In this document: positions 9,701 through 17,427 of the stretch, one piece after another | Layout: every line of letters starts with the position of its first letter | Numbering within the stretch: position 1 is the first letter of the stretch | Assembly: GCF_030546805.1 (NCBI RefSeq) | Contig: NZ_JAUOPC010000014.1 | Span: 1-64,000, forward strand | Reading direction: 5' to 3' | Origin: Cyclobacterium sp. 1_MG-2023 | GTDB lineage: Bacteria; Bacteroidota; Bacteroidia; Cytophagales; Cyclobacteriaceae | DNA length: 64,000 nucleotides | Program-made: the position numbers and the translations under genes | The notes under the pieces: model-generated | Seen by the model: only the letters and a program-made list of their open reading frames with translations | Told to the model about the DNA's origin: nothing | Database searches by the model: none

Positions 9701-9938
9701 AAATGGTAAAACCTGCAATCCCTGCTTCATCGAATGACCGTATTTCCTCTTTTAACCTGACAGTGTCCACATGCCCCCCTAACCACCAATGATAAACGGT
9801 AGGCTTGGCTGTGCTTGGTGGATCCTGAAAATTTTGTCGCATTTCTTTATAGATTGTGCTTTCCTGGGCCTGGATCAGAAGAGGCCATGTGCAACAAAAT
9901 CCGACAATTAAACAAAAGAGGTTTGTGCTAAATTTCAT
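6729..9938 (-). CDS. GH106 alpha-L-rhamnosidase, fused to the start of a SASA esterase
   Basis: A 1069-residue exported protein with a signal peptide ending LIQAQ. Residues ~45-780 match GH106 alpha-L-rhamnosidases (YHWWLGGHVDT, FDEAGIAGFTIFEIG, GLNTASSWNAGG). A C-terminal beta-sandwich at ~860-980 has the familiar YLDLGDLSHVAEVWLN block. The last ~85 residues (KIFSDHMVLQRDQPIPVWG...) are the beginning of a sialate O-acetylesterase. They end abruptly after an A9 run, with a stop at 6729-6731. The enzyme would remove terminal L-rhamnose from pectic or algal polysaccharides. It sits last in a minus-strand run after the sulfatase gene. The fusion and the frame break are the odd points; read through, it would be a rhamnosidase-esterase of 1616 residues. 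Confidence 0.85.
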   Translation of the reverse strand: MKFSTNLFCLIVGFCCTWPLLIQAQESTIYKEMRQNFQDPPSTAKPTVYHWWLGGHVDTVRLKEEIRSFDEAGIAGFTIFEIGSRDTVLVGTGPEFLGEESLKTIKVAVKEAGKYGMEVGLNTASSWNAGGNWLRPKHAAKSIYQRKVTVTGGAKKKINLPFPEIPEKDPRGRTRIISYDKDGKPVYSQEIAVLAIPMLEGNVEMDTSRIHDVSHYFDAKKEVLNWEVPAGEWKIVRYVSSNSGENLVLPSKYSAGPIVDHFDAEATAFHFNYIIGRLESALGDLRKTALKNLYMASYEARGFNWTPTLPREFQELNGYDIKKFLPILFDEIKLSEEVTSAFRAGFQRTLSELMIKNFYMKSKEICNAHGLKNNSEAGGPGYPLHNVPVEPLKALGKGLDIPRGEFWINHHNFSEEGMDVLRVVKEVSSASNMYGLGIVEMEAFTTFQQWQEGPFEMKPMGDRAFAEGMNRVVVHGSTHNPDGTGNPGIVYHAGTHYNDKRVWWKKIRPFNEYLARISYVLQEADFKADVLYYYGDTIPNYGGHKRSRFNPGEGYDYELVNTEVLLGLEVRNGKIFNPRNKAEFSLLALTKEYEINPKVLAKLEQMLKDGAIITGPKPIRIAPERNTKGLPDMNGWLERLWKPFNKATFKPGDRSIYYNASIGELLNALNVCPDFDYKDKGFYTLDYTHYQKGGMDFYFLVNTTDTWMSRNLKFRQHDKIPALWNPENGKITRIPVYEKTEKGTTLPLTLAPHESVFVVFQRGSNPEHYTKVKHNGIHPPQLRYTENGIEFWEEGDFGLIQDENLLELSTRLHKEELDGAWEVYFPEGFGATEKAIFPELKSWTESAIEGIKYFSGTARYEKQFIHKMHASEFPKSKIYLDLGDLSHVAEVWLNDKPLGITWAKPYRFDVTDAIKPGINQLKIEVANTWSNRLTGDALTGEQFTKTHVAATVIKGIPKLRVPWKNAPLIPSGIFGPVTITTVLPVAPLREISVAKIFSDHMVLQRDQPIPVWGAGSPGEEVSILLGKEKVNTLVDQSGAWKVNLSPLAAGGPFTLSVNSSKKNFNSLMF

Positions 9939-9980
9939 GGTTATTCGTGTTTGTTTAAACGATTAAAGGACGGAGGCTAC

Positions 9981-11423
9981 CTATTCCTCATTCACATTCG
10001 GCAAAGGATGCCATTGAAAAAAGTCATCCTCTGCGGCAACGATCCATTCCTTCAATGCCTTGTTCAATTTTATTTTAACAGGTGCATAAGCTTCCTGATA
10101 AGCAAGATTATTTTGTTCGCCGGGATCTTTCCACAAGTCAAATAACTGTTCATTTCGCTCGCCCTGATTGTACAAATTGTATTTGTATCGATCATTTCTG
10201 ATCATCCTGGCCTGCCTACTCGAGTCCAACTTATCATCAGCCAGTTGTACCACCAAATATTCCCTCAACCTTTCGCCCGGATTTTCCAAAATCGGCTTAA
10301 GGCTTTTACCTGTAAATTTAGCTGAGGAAGCCAGTCCTGCATAATCAACAATCGTGGGAGCTAGGTCAATCCCTGATACCAACTGATTTCTATCAATGTT
10401 TTGTGCAGGGACCCTGCCCTTGTACCGAATAATAAAAGGTACAGTGGCTGCTTCTTCATAGAGGCTTAACTTGGCAGCCCATTTATGAGCAGCGCCCCCA
10501 TCTCCATGTTCACTGGTTAAGACTACAATTGTATTCTCATCAAAGCCATTTTTCTTTAAGGCTTCCATGATTTTTCCAATTTCCTTGTCCACCATTTCAG
10601 TAAACCGATAATAATGGTACAAGTAGGCTTGCCAATCTTCATCGGTATAGTCCAAGGTCTTCAACAATTCATCTCCATAATGATCCATCAAACGCTTTTC
10701 TTTTAGGAATTGTGGTTCATCAGGATCTATTGCGTAATTAATAGGAAGGGGCGGCAAGTCTTCCAACTCATGGGCTTTGGCATACTCATCCGGCCTTCTT
10801 GGAACATGGCAGATATCATGTGGATTATGAAGAGAAACAGCCAATAAAAAAGGTTGGTCTTCTGAATAATTGTTAAGGTAATTAACAGTTGCATCCGCAA
10901 TAGGTCCATCTGTATCTTCACCCAAGTCCCATTCTTTTGAAAGGGATTGAAAGGAAATTACTTCAAAACCGGCAACAGAATCCATCTCACTTTTGGCAGG
11001 ATAAGATTGGGGCAAATGCCATTTCCCTGCCCAAGCAGTATTGTATCCTGCTTCTTTAAAAATCTGACCTATGGTTGGTACTTCCTGATGGATATTCGTG
11101 GAGTTCCAGATCACTCCTGTTTCATGTGGCATTCTCCCAGTAATCAGACTACTCCTTGCAGGGCCGCAAACAGGGGATGTACAATAAGATGCGGTAAAAA
11201 AGGTTCCTTCTTCAGCTAGCTGATCCATTGCAGGCGTCTTTAAAAAAGGATTCCCCAAATAACTTAGCGCATCATTGGTGTGCTGGTCTGTTAGAATAAC
11301 CAATACATTAGGCCTTTTGTCCCTCTTTTCTGTTTCGCCACTTTGGCAACTTGTCAGCAGACTTAATACAGCATTTATATATAAGGCATGAAAATAAATT
11401 CTACCGTTTCTATTTCTTCTCAT
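9981..11423 (-). CDS. Sulfatase (family S1, formylglycine-dependent), probable lipoprotein
   Basis: A 480-residue alkaline-phosphatase-fold sulfatase. The catalytic consensus is clear: C86-G-P-A-R90 within VCGPARSSLITG, where the Cys would be converted to formylglycine. An N-terminal metal site (VLVILTDQHTND) and a downstream TSEHGDGGAAHKW metal-binding stretch are also present. The N-terminus ends in LLTSC, a lipobox, so the mature enzyme is probably a lipoprotein; its first residues are unusually charged. It should cleave sulfate esters from sulfated glycans, consistent with the neighbouring rhamnosidase and fucosidase. The exact subfamily and substrate cannot be read from sequence alone. 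No sulfatase-maturating enzyme is seen in this window. Confidence 0.93.
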   Translation of the reverse strand: MRRNRNGRIYFHALYINAVLSLLTSCQSGETEKRDKRPNVLVILTDQHTNDALSYLGNPFLKTPAMDQLAEEGTFFTASYCTSPVCGPARSSLITGRMPHETGVIWNSTNIHQEVPTIGQIFKEAGYNTAWAGKWHLPQSYPAKSEMDSVAGFEVISFQSLSKEWDLGEDTDGPIADATVNYLNNYSEDQPFLLAVSLHNPHDICHVPRRPDEYAKAHELEDLPPLPINYAIDPDEPQFLKEKRLMDHYGDELLKTLDYTDEDWQAYLYHYYRFTEMVDKEIGKIMEALKKNGFDENTIVVLTSEHGDGGAAHKWAAKLSLYEEAATVPFIIRYKGRVPAQNIDRNQLVSGIDLAPTIVDYAGLASSAKFTGKSLKPILENPGERLREYLVVQLADDKLDSSRQARMIRNDRYKYNLYNQGERNEQLFDLWKDPGEQNNLAYQEAYAPVKIKLNKALKEWIVAAEDDFFQWHPLPNVNEE

Positions 11424-11599
11424 TGTTATTTTACGGTTTATCTAAAATACTAGAAAACATTTATTATTCATCTTACCTATTTCAACAAATCTCCAACCAT
11501 GAATCATTTCAAAAAAATTACAGTCCCCATTCTTTCAAAAACAAAACTTTTAATAAGTGTTTTCATAGTCAGTTATTTTGGGTTAATCGTTAATTAAGA
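11424..11599. other. Intergenic AT-rich gap in the carbohydrate operon
   Basis: 176 bases between the isomerase-like stop and the sulfatase start. AT-rich; no clear hairpin or promoter match seen. It is wide enough to hold a separate promoter for sulfatase and rhamnosidase. Confidence 0.3.
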
Positions 11600-13093
11600 T
11601 CAGACTACTATTACCGATTCTATATTTAAATAATCGGCAATTTTTTGAATACTCTTGGCATGGTGACCAATACCTAAAGCAAAATGATGGGTTGGCCCTT
11701 CCTTGATCCAGTTTGTTAGGAAAGTCCTAACATCCGGTTTGAAAAAGCCCCTAGTATTGGTATTTCCTGTAGGTGGTATGGGGCCTTCTACAGACTCTCC
11801 TTCGGCAATGACAAATTTGAATTTCCCTTCATAATTTGAACTAATACTCAACATGGTAATAGGCCCCTCCTTAATTTTAAATTCCACTCCTGCACCAAAA
11901 CCCGGTTTGCCATGGTATTTTTTCAAACTTCGGAGAACAGGTTTACCTTGGGCTATGGAAATATTATGCGGGCCATCATGTCCCACCAAAACAAAGTTTT
12001 CTTTAAAATCTACCGGATGAAACTCAGCAAAACTTCCTCCTATACCGAAACGGTCCATGATAAACATGGCCATACAACATTTAAGATCAGATTCACCACA
12101 CATGGGAAAACCGGAGCTGGTCAAAAGTGAGTTACCTACAATAAGGTTTGACATTACCAATTGTGTTTCACTGTGGTCTTCGCCATTGTAATAATAGGCA
12201 AGACCATCTAGCCCTTTGTCATTTACAAATTTCTTTAAAGCTACTGAAACACTAGCTGCTACCTTTAAGTCCTCCTTTTTTAATTTTTCTGAAATCGGGT
12301 CAGAAACCGGGTCCGGAGTATCAAAAAATGATAAAATGCGTTCCTCTTCCTCAGCCACTTCCGCATCAGAAACATTGTTGGCATAGTTACCGACAATTTC
12401 ATTGGCTTCACATTGAACAATATGCACCCCAAAATGTGCAGTAAGCATCGTAGAGTCGGTGTGCATATCAAGCATGGCCTCAATGGGGTGACCTATATGG
12501 CCAATTCTAGCCGTCTTAAGCCCATGTAAAACATTTGCCATTCTACAATACTTACTGATCAAAAGCTCTGACTCAGGATCATCATGTAAAGTACCAATGA
12601 TTACTTCCGGAACGTTTTTACCCATCCTAACCGCAACACCTGCAAATTCAGGTAGGGAGCAGACATCATCATTGTATAATTGCATATAAGTAGATGCCCT
12701 ACTATAATCCATAGCCTTGTCCGGCTGTAGAGCCACCAGTACTATCGGTACATTAATGTTTTTAATTATCGTCCCAAAAGTACTTGAGGTGGCATAGGTG
12801 AGCATGTCACAAAATATCAAGTCAAGATTTGCAGCTTGCAATTTAGGCACTAGGTCATAAGCAGATTGAGCATCATCCACCAAACCAAAGTCAATCACTT
12901 CAGCCTTGTTTTTTTCAATTTTCTCTACCAATACCTTTTGCTTTGCTAATAAAGCCTCCAATAAACCTTCAAATTGATCCCAATATTTAAAGTACCCAAC
13001 TCCAAAAACACCAATCCTTGGTAAGGATTCTTCCCTTCTTTCTATTTTATATTTACCCGCTAATGGGTTTTCATTTGCTTTTGACTCCTTCAT
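11600..13093 (-). CDS. L-arabinose/L-fucose isomerase-like protein
   Basis: A 497-residue cytoplasmic protein of the arabinose/fucose isomerase superfamily. The N-terminal domain (RIGVFGVGYFKYW) has the sugar-isomerase Rossmann-like pattern. The C-terminal half carries likely metal ligands: Glu in FPMCGESD, Glu in GSFAEFHP, His in VGHDGPHN and His in ALGIGHH. It lacks the opening motif of classical AraA, so the substrate is uncertain. It could isomerise L-rhamnose, L-fucose, arabinose or a related sugar. It lies between an ACS-type transporter and a sulfatase, which suggests it handles a sugar freed by the locus. I would not assign araA or fucI. Confidence 0.75.
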   Translation of the reverse strand: MKESKANENPLAGKYKIERREESLPRIGVFGVGYFKYWDQFEGLLEALLAKQKVLVEKIEKNKAEVIDFGLVDDAQSAYDLVPKLQAANLDLIFCDMLTYATSSTFGTIIKNINVPIVLVALQPDKAMDYSRASTYMQLYNDDVCSLPEFAGVAVRMGKNVPEVIIGTLHDDPESELLISKYCRMANVLHGLKTARIGHIGHPIEAMLDMHTDSTMLTAHFGVHIVQCEANEIVGNYANNVSDAEVAEEEERILSFFDTPDPVSDPISEKLKKEDLKVAASVSVALKKFVNDKGLDGLAYYYNGEDHSETQLVMSNLIVGNSLLTSSGFPMCGESDLKCCMAMFIMDRFGIGGSFAEFHPVDFKENFVLVGHDGPHNISIAQGKPVLRSLKKYHGKPGFGAGVEFKIKEGPITMLSISSNYEGKFKFVIAEGESVEGPIPPTGNTNTRGFFKPDVRTFLTNWIKEGPTHHFALGIGHHAKSIQKIADYLNIESVIVV

Positions 13094-13179
13094 TTCATTA
13101 GGTTTAATTATTTTTTATTTTCTTACCGCACTAGGTTAATCTCAACAAGTTTAACCCACGTTTATCAACCGATTTATTT

Positions 13180-14409
13180 TTAATTCTTAAATTCTACTGT
13201 TTTTATTTTTGGTATAAACACCATCATAATAAGGAAAGCCAAAGGGTACATGATTCCGGAAACTAACCAAAGCGGACCATAGGAATAATTATGAGCAATC
13301 CACCCAATCAAAGGATTGATAATCATTCCTGAAATGGCACCCGCTGTACCTGACAATCCTACAACAGAGGACGTAGCATATTTCCCAAATACATCTGCTA
13401 TTGCTGTAATGTAATTTGTAATCCAAAAGCCATGAGCTAACATCATTAATGACATCAGAAGTATGGCCACTTCAACCGTAGAAACGGTAGAGATAAATGG
13501 TGCCACAAGGGTAAGTGCTGCAGCAAAACCCATCACCCACTTTCTAGCGGCATTAATGCTGAAATTCTTAGCAACCAATTTATCTGAACACCATCCGCCA
13601 AGAATATTTGAAAGTCCCAAGGCAAGAAAAGGAACCCAAAACAATTCCCCTATCCGCTCAAAGGACAAGTCTCTTTCTTCGTTAAGGTATTTTGGCACCC
13701 AAAACATCAAAAAGTAAAATACAGGGTCCAGCATAAACCTAATCAAGATAAATACTTGAACAGTTTTGTTTTTTAGCAGCTTTTTAATGGGAATTTGAAC
13801 AACAGGGGATGCTGTAGTAGCTAAGGCTCTGGCTTCTCTGGCGTGCAAACTTTTTTTCCAAGATTGAGCAAACCATAGCGCCAACCAGACAAAGCCTATA
13901 AGCCCCGGAATAACAAAGCTCCAGCGCCAGCCATATTCCCCTGCAATCAAAATGGTCAAAGGAGGTGCCGCTACTGCCCCTATTGCAGCACCGCCAATAG
14001 CTATACCATTGGCAAGTGCTCGCTCTTTTTTATCAAACCATTCATAAACAGTCTTTGCTGCCCCGGGAAAACAAGCCCCTTCCCCTATACCAAGAAGAAA
14101 ACGAAACCCTAACAACTGGGAAAAAGTATTCATGACCCCATGTAATACACTGGCTAAAGACCAGATACCTACAGAAAATCCAAGGCCCTTTTTACCTCCA
14201 AACTTATCAATCAGACGACCTCCAATAGTAAACATTAAAGCATAACTCACCAGAAACCCGGTATTGACCCAGCCGTATTGAACATCAGAAATAGAAAGTT
14301 CTTCTTGAATCTTAATAATGGTCATGGAAAGGACCTGCCTGTCTAAAAAATTTAGGCCTGTAGCAATGAATACCATTGCTAATATATACCATCGGATTTT
14401 TGGGTTCAT
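13180..14409 (-). CDS. MFS transporter, anion:cation symporter (hexuronate/ExuT-like) family
   Basis: A 409-residue 12-helix major facilitator. The first helix motif FIATGLNFLDRQVLS and the FLLGIGEGACFPGAAK block in helix 4 are typical of the ACS family (ExuT, GudP and relatives). It would import a sugar acid or an anionic or neutral monosaccharide by proton symport in the inner membrane. It is the first gene after the GntR regulator and is followed 86 bases later by the isomerase-like gene. Two copies of a dyad-like motif lie in its upstream region (14413-14426 and 14555-14568), so it may be the controlled gene. The exact substrate is unknown. Confidence 0.85.
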   Translation of the reverse strand: MNPKIRWYILAMVFIATGLNFLDRQVLSMTIIKIQEELSISDVQYGWVNTGFLVSYALMFTIGGRLIDKFGGKKGLGFSVGIWSLASVLHGVMNTFSQLLGFRFLLGIGEGACFPGAAKTVYEWFDKKERALANGIAIGGAAIGAVAAPPLTILIAGEYGWRWSFVIPGLIGFVWLALWFAQSWKKSLHAREARALATTASPVVQIPIKKLLKNKTVQVFILIRFMLDPVFYFLMFWVPKYLNEERDLSFERIGELFWVPFLALGLSNILGGWCSDKLVAKNFSINAARKWVMGFAAALTLVAPFISTVSTVEVAILLMSLMMLAHGFWITNYITAIADVFGKYATSSVVGLSGTAGAISGMIINPLIGWIAHNYSYGPLWLVSGIMYPLAFLIMMVFIPKIKTVEFKN

Positions 14410-14412
14410 CTT

Positions 14413-14426
14413 CTTAACGCTCTAAG
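14413..14426. promoter_or_regulatory. Possible operator, copy 1 (CTTAACGCTCTAAG)
   Basis: A 14-base CTTA-N6-TAAG dyad immediately upstream of the MFS start codon. It matches 13 of 14 bases with the second copy 142 bases away. Position next to a GntR gene suggests an operator, but this is inference. Confidence 0.4.
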
Positions 14427-14554
14427 TTAATTAAACAATAATATCACTTAATACTTAAATACGCAAGTAAAATAAATTAATAAGCTCATTATTAAGCTTA
14501 AAACATATATTCACCTAATTAAGTACTGAATATTATTCTATTTTAAAAATATAA

Positions 14555-14568
14555 CTTAACGCCCTAAG
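14555..14568. promoter_or_regulatory. Possible operator, copy 2 (CTTAACGCCCTAAG)
   Basis: Second copy of the CTTAACGCYCTAAG motif, between the GntR stop codon and the MFS start. The two sites could bind two dimers of the GntR protein and loop the DNA between them. Not tested. Confidence 0.4.
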
Positions 14569-14641
14569 AAAGTGAATTAAAAAACCTATAACTCTTGCAA
14601 ACAATTATTCAAAAAACCATGATATCTAAAAAAGGAATCCT

Positions 14642-15409
14642 TTAGCCCTTGTATTCCGGATGTGCAATGATCGCAAATTTGTATTTATCCCCCCTATACA
14701 AGGATTTCTCTAATTCAAGCACATTGGCTTTGCCACTTATCACCACACTATCCAACACAAAAACCGGTAGCGGGTAATCCAGATCAAAATTATTTTCGAC
14801 ATCTTCCGGTGGAAGAATTATGGCACTCAAGGTTTGCTTAATATCAGATATCTTCAGCTTGTATTTATCCTCATAAACTTTAAAGTAGGACAGTTCAGTA
14901 GAAAGTCTATTGATTTTTGGACAAAATTTTAGAGATATATATTTGGTCTCATCTTTCAATAGCATATCATCTGCATACCTCAGCTGATGCACTTTCAAAA
15001 CAGGGCCTTCAATAATATAATTTTTACCACTAATTTCTGCTGACACCCCATGATCCAAGACTGTTTTTTCTAGCACAATGGTCTTAGGCTCAAACCCCTC
15101 TACTTTCAAACTTTCATCAAAGCCTCGCCTTGTAGCATCAATTGACCCCAAGGTTCTTACCAAGTGATAATCCCCTGTTTTATTTAACACAAACGTCCCT
15201 TTCCCTTTGATCCGCTGCGCATAGCCTCTGGACTCTATTTCCTGAAGGCTTTTTCTAGCCGTAGTATTACTTACACCAAATGTGTGAATCAATTCATTTT
15301 CAGAAGGGACCTTGTCTCCGGGCAACAATTCACCACTAATAATTTTATCTATTACCTGCTCACTTATTGCTATAAATTTCGGCGTCTTGTTCTTGTTTGG
15401 ATTTTTCAT
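14642..15409 (-). CDS. GntR family transcriptional regulator (HutC/UTRA subfamily)
   Basis: A 255-residue regulator. Residues ~10-80 form a GntR winged helix (GELLPGDKVPSENELIHTFGVSNTTARKSLQEI, then RIKGKGTFV in the wing). Residues ~100-245 form a UTRA effector domain of the HutC type. Such proteins usually repress a nearby catabolic operon and are released by a sugar or sugar phosphate. It lies upstream of the transporter, isomerase, sulfatase and rhamnosidase genes on the same strand, with a 232-base gap before the transporter that carries two copies of a possible operator. The effector is unknown. Confidence 0.92.
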   Translation of the reverse strand: MKNPNKNKTPKFIAISEQVIDKIISGELLPGDKVPSENELIHTFGVSNTTARKSLQEIESRGYAQRIKGKGTFVLNKTGDYHLVRTLGSIDATRRGFDESLKVEGFEPKTIVLEKTVLDHGVSAEISGKNYIIEGPVLKVHQLRYADDMLLKDETKYISLKFCPKINRLSTELSYFKVYEDKYKLKISDIKQTLSAIILPPEDVENNFDLDYPLPVFVLDSVVISGKANVLELEKSLYRGDKYKFAIIAHPEYKG

Positions 15410-15629
15410 AAAAGAATGATATTCTCATTGACTCAAGCAGCGAACACTTGAGTAAGAATTTAAAATCAAGGGTAATTCTTGTAAATTAAATGATTTTAAC
15501 CGTTAAATGTAAGGGAAAAAAGTTCAAAACACAGCATAGCTCTTTTGAATGCGCTCAATCAGCAAGAAATCAACGGGCAATTTTAACTCTCTACCAAAGG
15601 ACAATTGGTAAAAGATATTATGATTCGAA

Positions 15630-17393
15630 TCATAACGAATAGGCTATGCCTGCGTAAAACCCTGCATGCAAGGCATACCTCCCATTGTTTGTAGTTCTAC
15701 CTGCCAACAATAAACCGGGACTTGGATATTCCCAGTTTTTATCAAAGACGGTAAACCCAATGGAAGGGCCTCCCACAATACTAAAACGACCCCCTAACTT
15801 ATAGGCGGGAATCAATCTAAAAAAACTTGTATTGTTTGACAACTTGGAAAAATTGGTTGTTTGTCGATTGACAAATTCAAAGTCCATCAACAATTTCTCT
15901 TTATCAAAAATATGCAAACCAAACCCGAAATCGAAACCATACATTTTTTCACTAAGTTCACTCATACCCACGCCCACGATTCCATACAACTTTCTTCCAC
16001 CAGATCGGAAAGTAATTTGCCCTAGTCCAGTCTCATCTATACCTACAGACAGGCTCTTTCGACCGTTTTCTATAAGATTAAGCAGACCGATAGGATAATC
16101 ACTCGACTTGGCAATATTTATTAATCCGGCCAATTGAACACCCGAAACATTTTCTGCCTTGTTAATGAGCCCGGCGATCTGATAACTCACCTCTCCTTGT
16201 GAATAATTATTTAATCCTGCAATCTGGAATGCGCCGGTACTACGATCTGCACGATTAGACAGACCTGCTATTTGTAAAACATTAGCTTGGTCCGTTTTAT
16301 TAAGTAAACCTGCTATTTGAATATCTGATGAACCTTGACTAAAATTATAGATTCCGGCAACCTGTCCCCCATTTACTTCTCCCATTACATGATTGTAAAT
16401 TCCGCCAACCTGAAACCCATTCACCTTGCCATACACAAAATTATGAATCCCGGAAGCTTGAAAGCCATCCACATCCCCACCTGTCATATTAAAAATCCCT
16501 GCTACCTGAAAAGCTTTCACATCTTTCTGATTCATATTGAAAATGCCCGCAATTTCCAACCCCTCCACTCCGGCAGTATAGCCTCCTAGGATATTTAGGG
16601 AAAAATTATTAATCATCTGGCTATTAAAGACCCCTTGAGAACTCAACCCCGGCGTAAGGGATACCTGCATAGGGCTTTCTGCAAAAAAACCACCCAAATT
16701 AAGCCTTTGTACCCTTTGTCTAAATCCAATAAATAAACGCCCAAGCGCACTGTTTTCCATTGCTTCAACAGCTCCGCCTTCCGGATAAAACCTTAGCTTT
16801 CTGGACTTGTCCCTTAAGCCTACATCAACTGATGGTAAAATCACAAAAGAAGTATCTCGGTACTCTTCCTTGCTAACGGTCAACCAAACAAGGTCATCCG
16901 GCTGCTTTTTATATTTTAACTCGAAGTCCCCATTTTGGTCAGACAAGGAAGAAACCATGCTATTCTTTTCATAAACACTGGCAAATGGAACGGCTTCGCC
17001 GCTATGTAAATCTCTAACTTTCCCCTTAAGCATTGAGCGCTTGTTCCCTTCAATTAAATCAACATCCAATTTACCCGGTGCATATTTAATAATTACATAT
17101 TTGTCATGCTCTTTAAATTCAAAATCCTCCCCAAGCAGCAAACGAAGAAAACCAGCTACCTGCCCCTCGTATGAGGGTACAGAAACCGTTTCATCCAGAT
17201 CAATTAGGCTACTTTGGTAGGAAAAATAAAACCCCTGTTCCTGAGACAACTCATCCATGACATTCCCCAAGGCGGCTTGGTTAGCCACCTCATAATTCAC
17301 CTCATGCAATAGAAAATCCTGGGCACTAACAAATTTTTGAGGCGTCAGGAAAATGGTGAACAACAGAAAAAACCAGCGAATTTTAAAAATCAT
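15630..17393 (-). CDS. STN + carboxypeptidase-regulatory-like + 'QxAGIxN' repeat outer-envelope protein
   Basis: A 587-residue exported protein. I chose the ATG at 17391-17393 because it opens a signal peptide ending FVSAQ; a longer frame starts only at a TTG. Residues ~26-95 look like an STN (secretin/TonB N-terminal) signalling domain. Residues ~105-185 look like a carboxypeptidase-regulatory-like fold (LKGKVRDLHSGEAVPFASV). Residues ~245-430 hold about ten units of the type (F/Q)QVAGIFN. The last ~150 residues are beta-rich and may form a small barrel. Its gene follows fecR by 34 bases in a sigma-fecR operon. In FecIRA systems the STN belongs to a TonB receptor; here no receptor plug or barrel is present. 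I infer a signal-giving surface protein; the ligand is unknown. Confidence 0.75.
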   Translation of the reverse strand: MIFKIRWFFLLFTIFLTPQKFVSAQDFLLHEVNYEVANQAALGNVMDELSQEQGFYFSYQSSLIDLDETVSVPSYEGQVAGFLRLLLGEDFEFKEHDKYVIIKYAPGKLDVDLIEGNKRSMLKGKVRDLHSGEAVPFASVYEKNSMVSSLSDQNGDFELKYKKQPDDLVWLTVSKEEYRDTSFVILPSVDVGLRDKSRKLRFYPEGGAVEAMENSALGRLFIGFRQRVQRLNLGGFFAESPMQVSLTPGLSSQGVFNSQMINNFSLNILGGYTAGVEGLEIAGIFNMNQKDVKAFQVAGIFNMTGGDVDGFQASGIHNFVYGKVNGFQVGGIYNHVMGEVNGGQVAGIYNFSQGSSDIQIAGLLNKTDQANVLQIAGLSNRADRSTGAFQIAGLNNYSQGEVSYQIAGLINKAENVSGVQLAGLINIAKSSDYPIGLLNLIENGRKSLSVGIDETGLGQITFRSGGRKLYGIVGVGMSELSEKMYGFDFGFGLHIFDKEKLLMDFEFVNRQTTNFSKLSNNTSFFRLIPAYKLGGRFSIVGGPSIGFTVFDKNWEYPSPGLLLAGRTTNNGRYALHAGFYAGIAYSL

Positions 17394-17427
17394 AGCAATT
17401 ATCAACAGACCCTTCGAAGGTAAAGAA

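Noticed and set aside
15460-15490. AAGGGTA on the plus strand near 15468, resembling the ECF promoter core
   Set aside because: No TTGTC follows at 13 bases and no plus-strand gene lies downstream. The neighbouring gene is on the minus strand.
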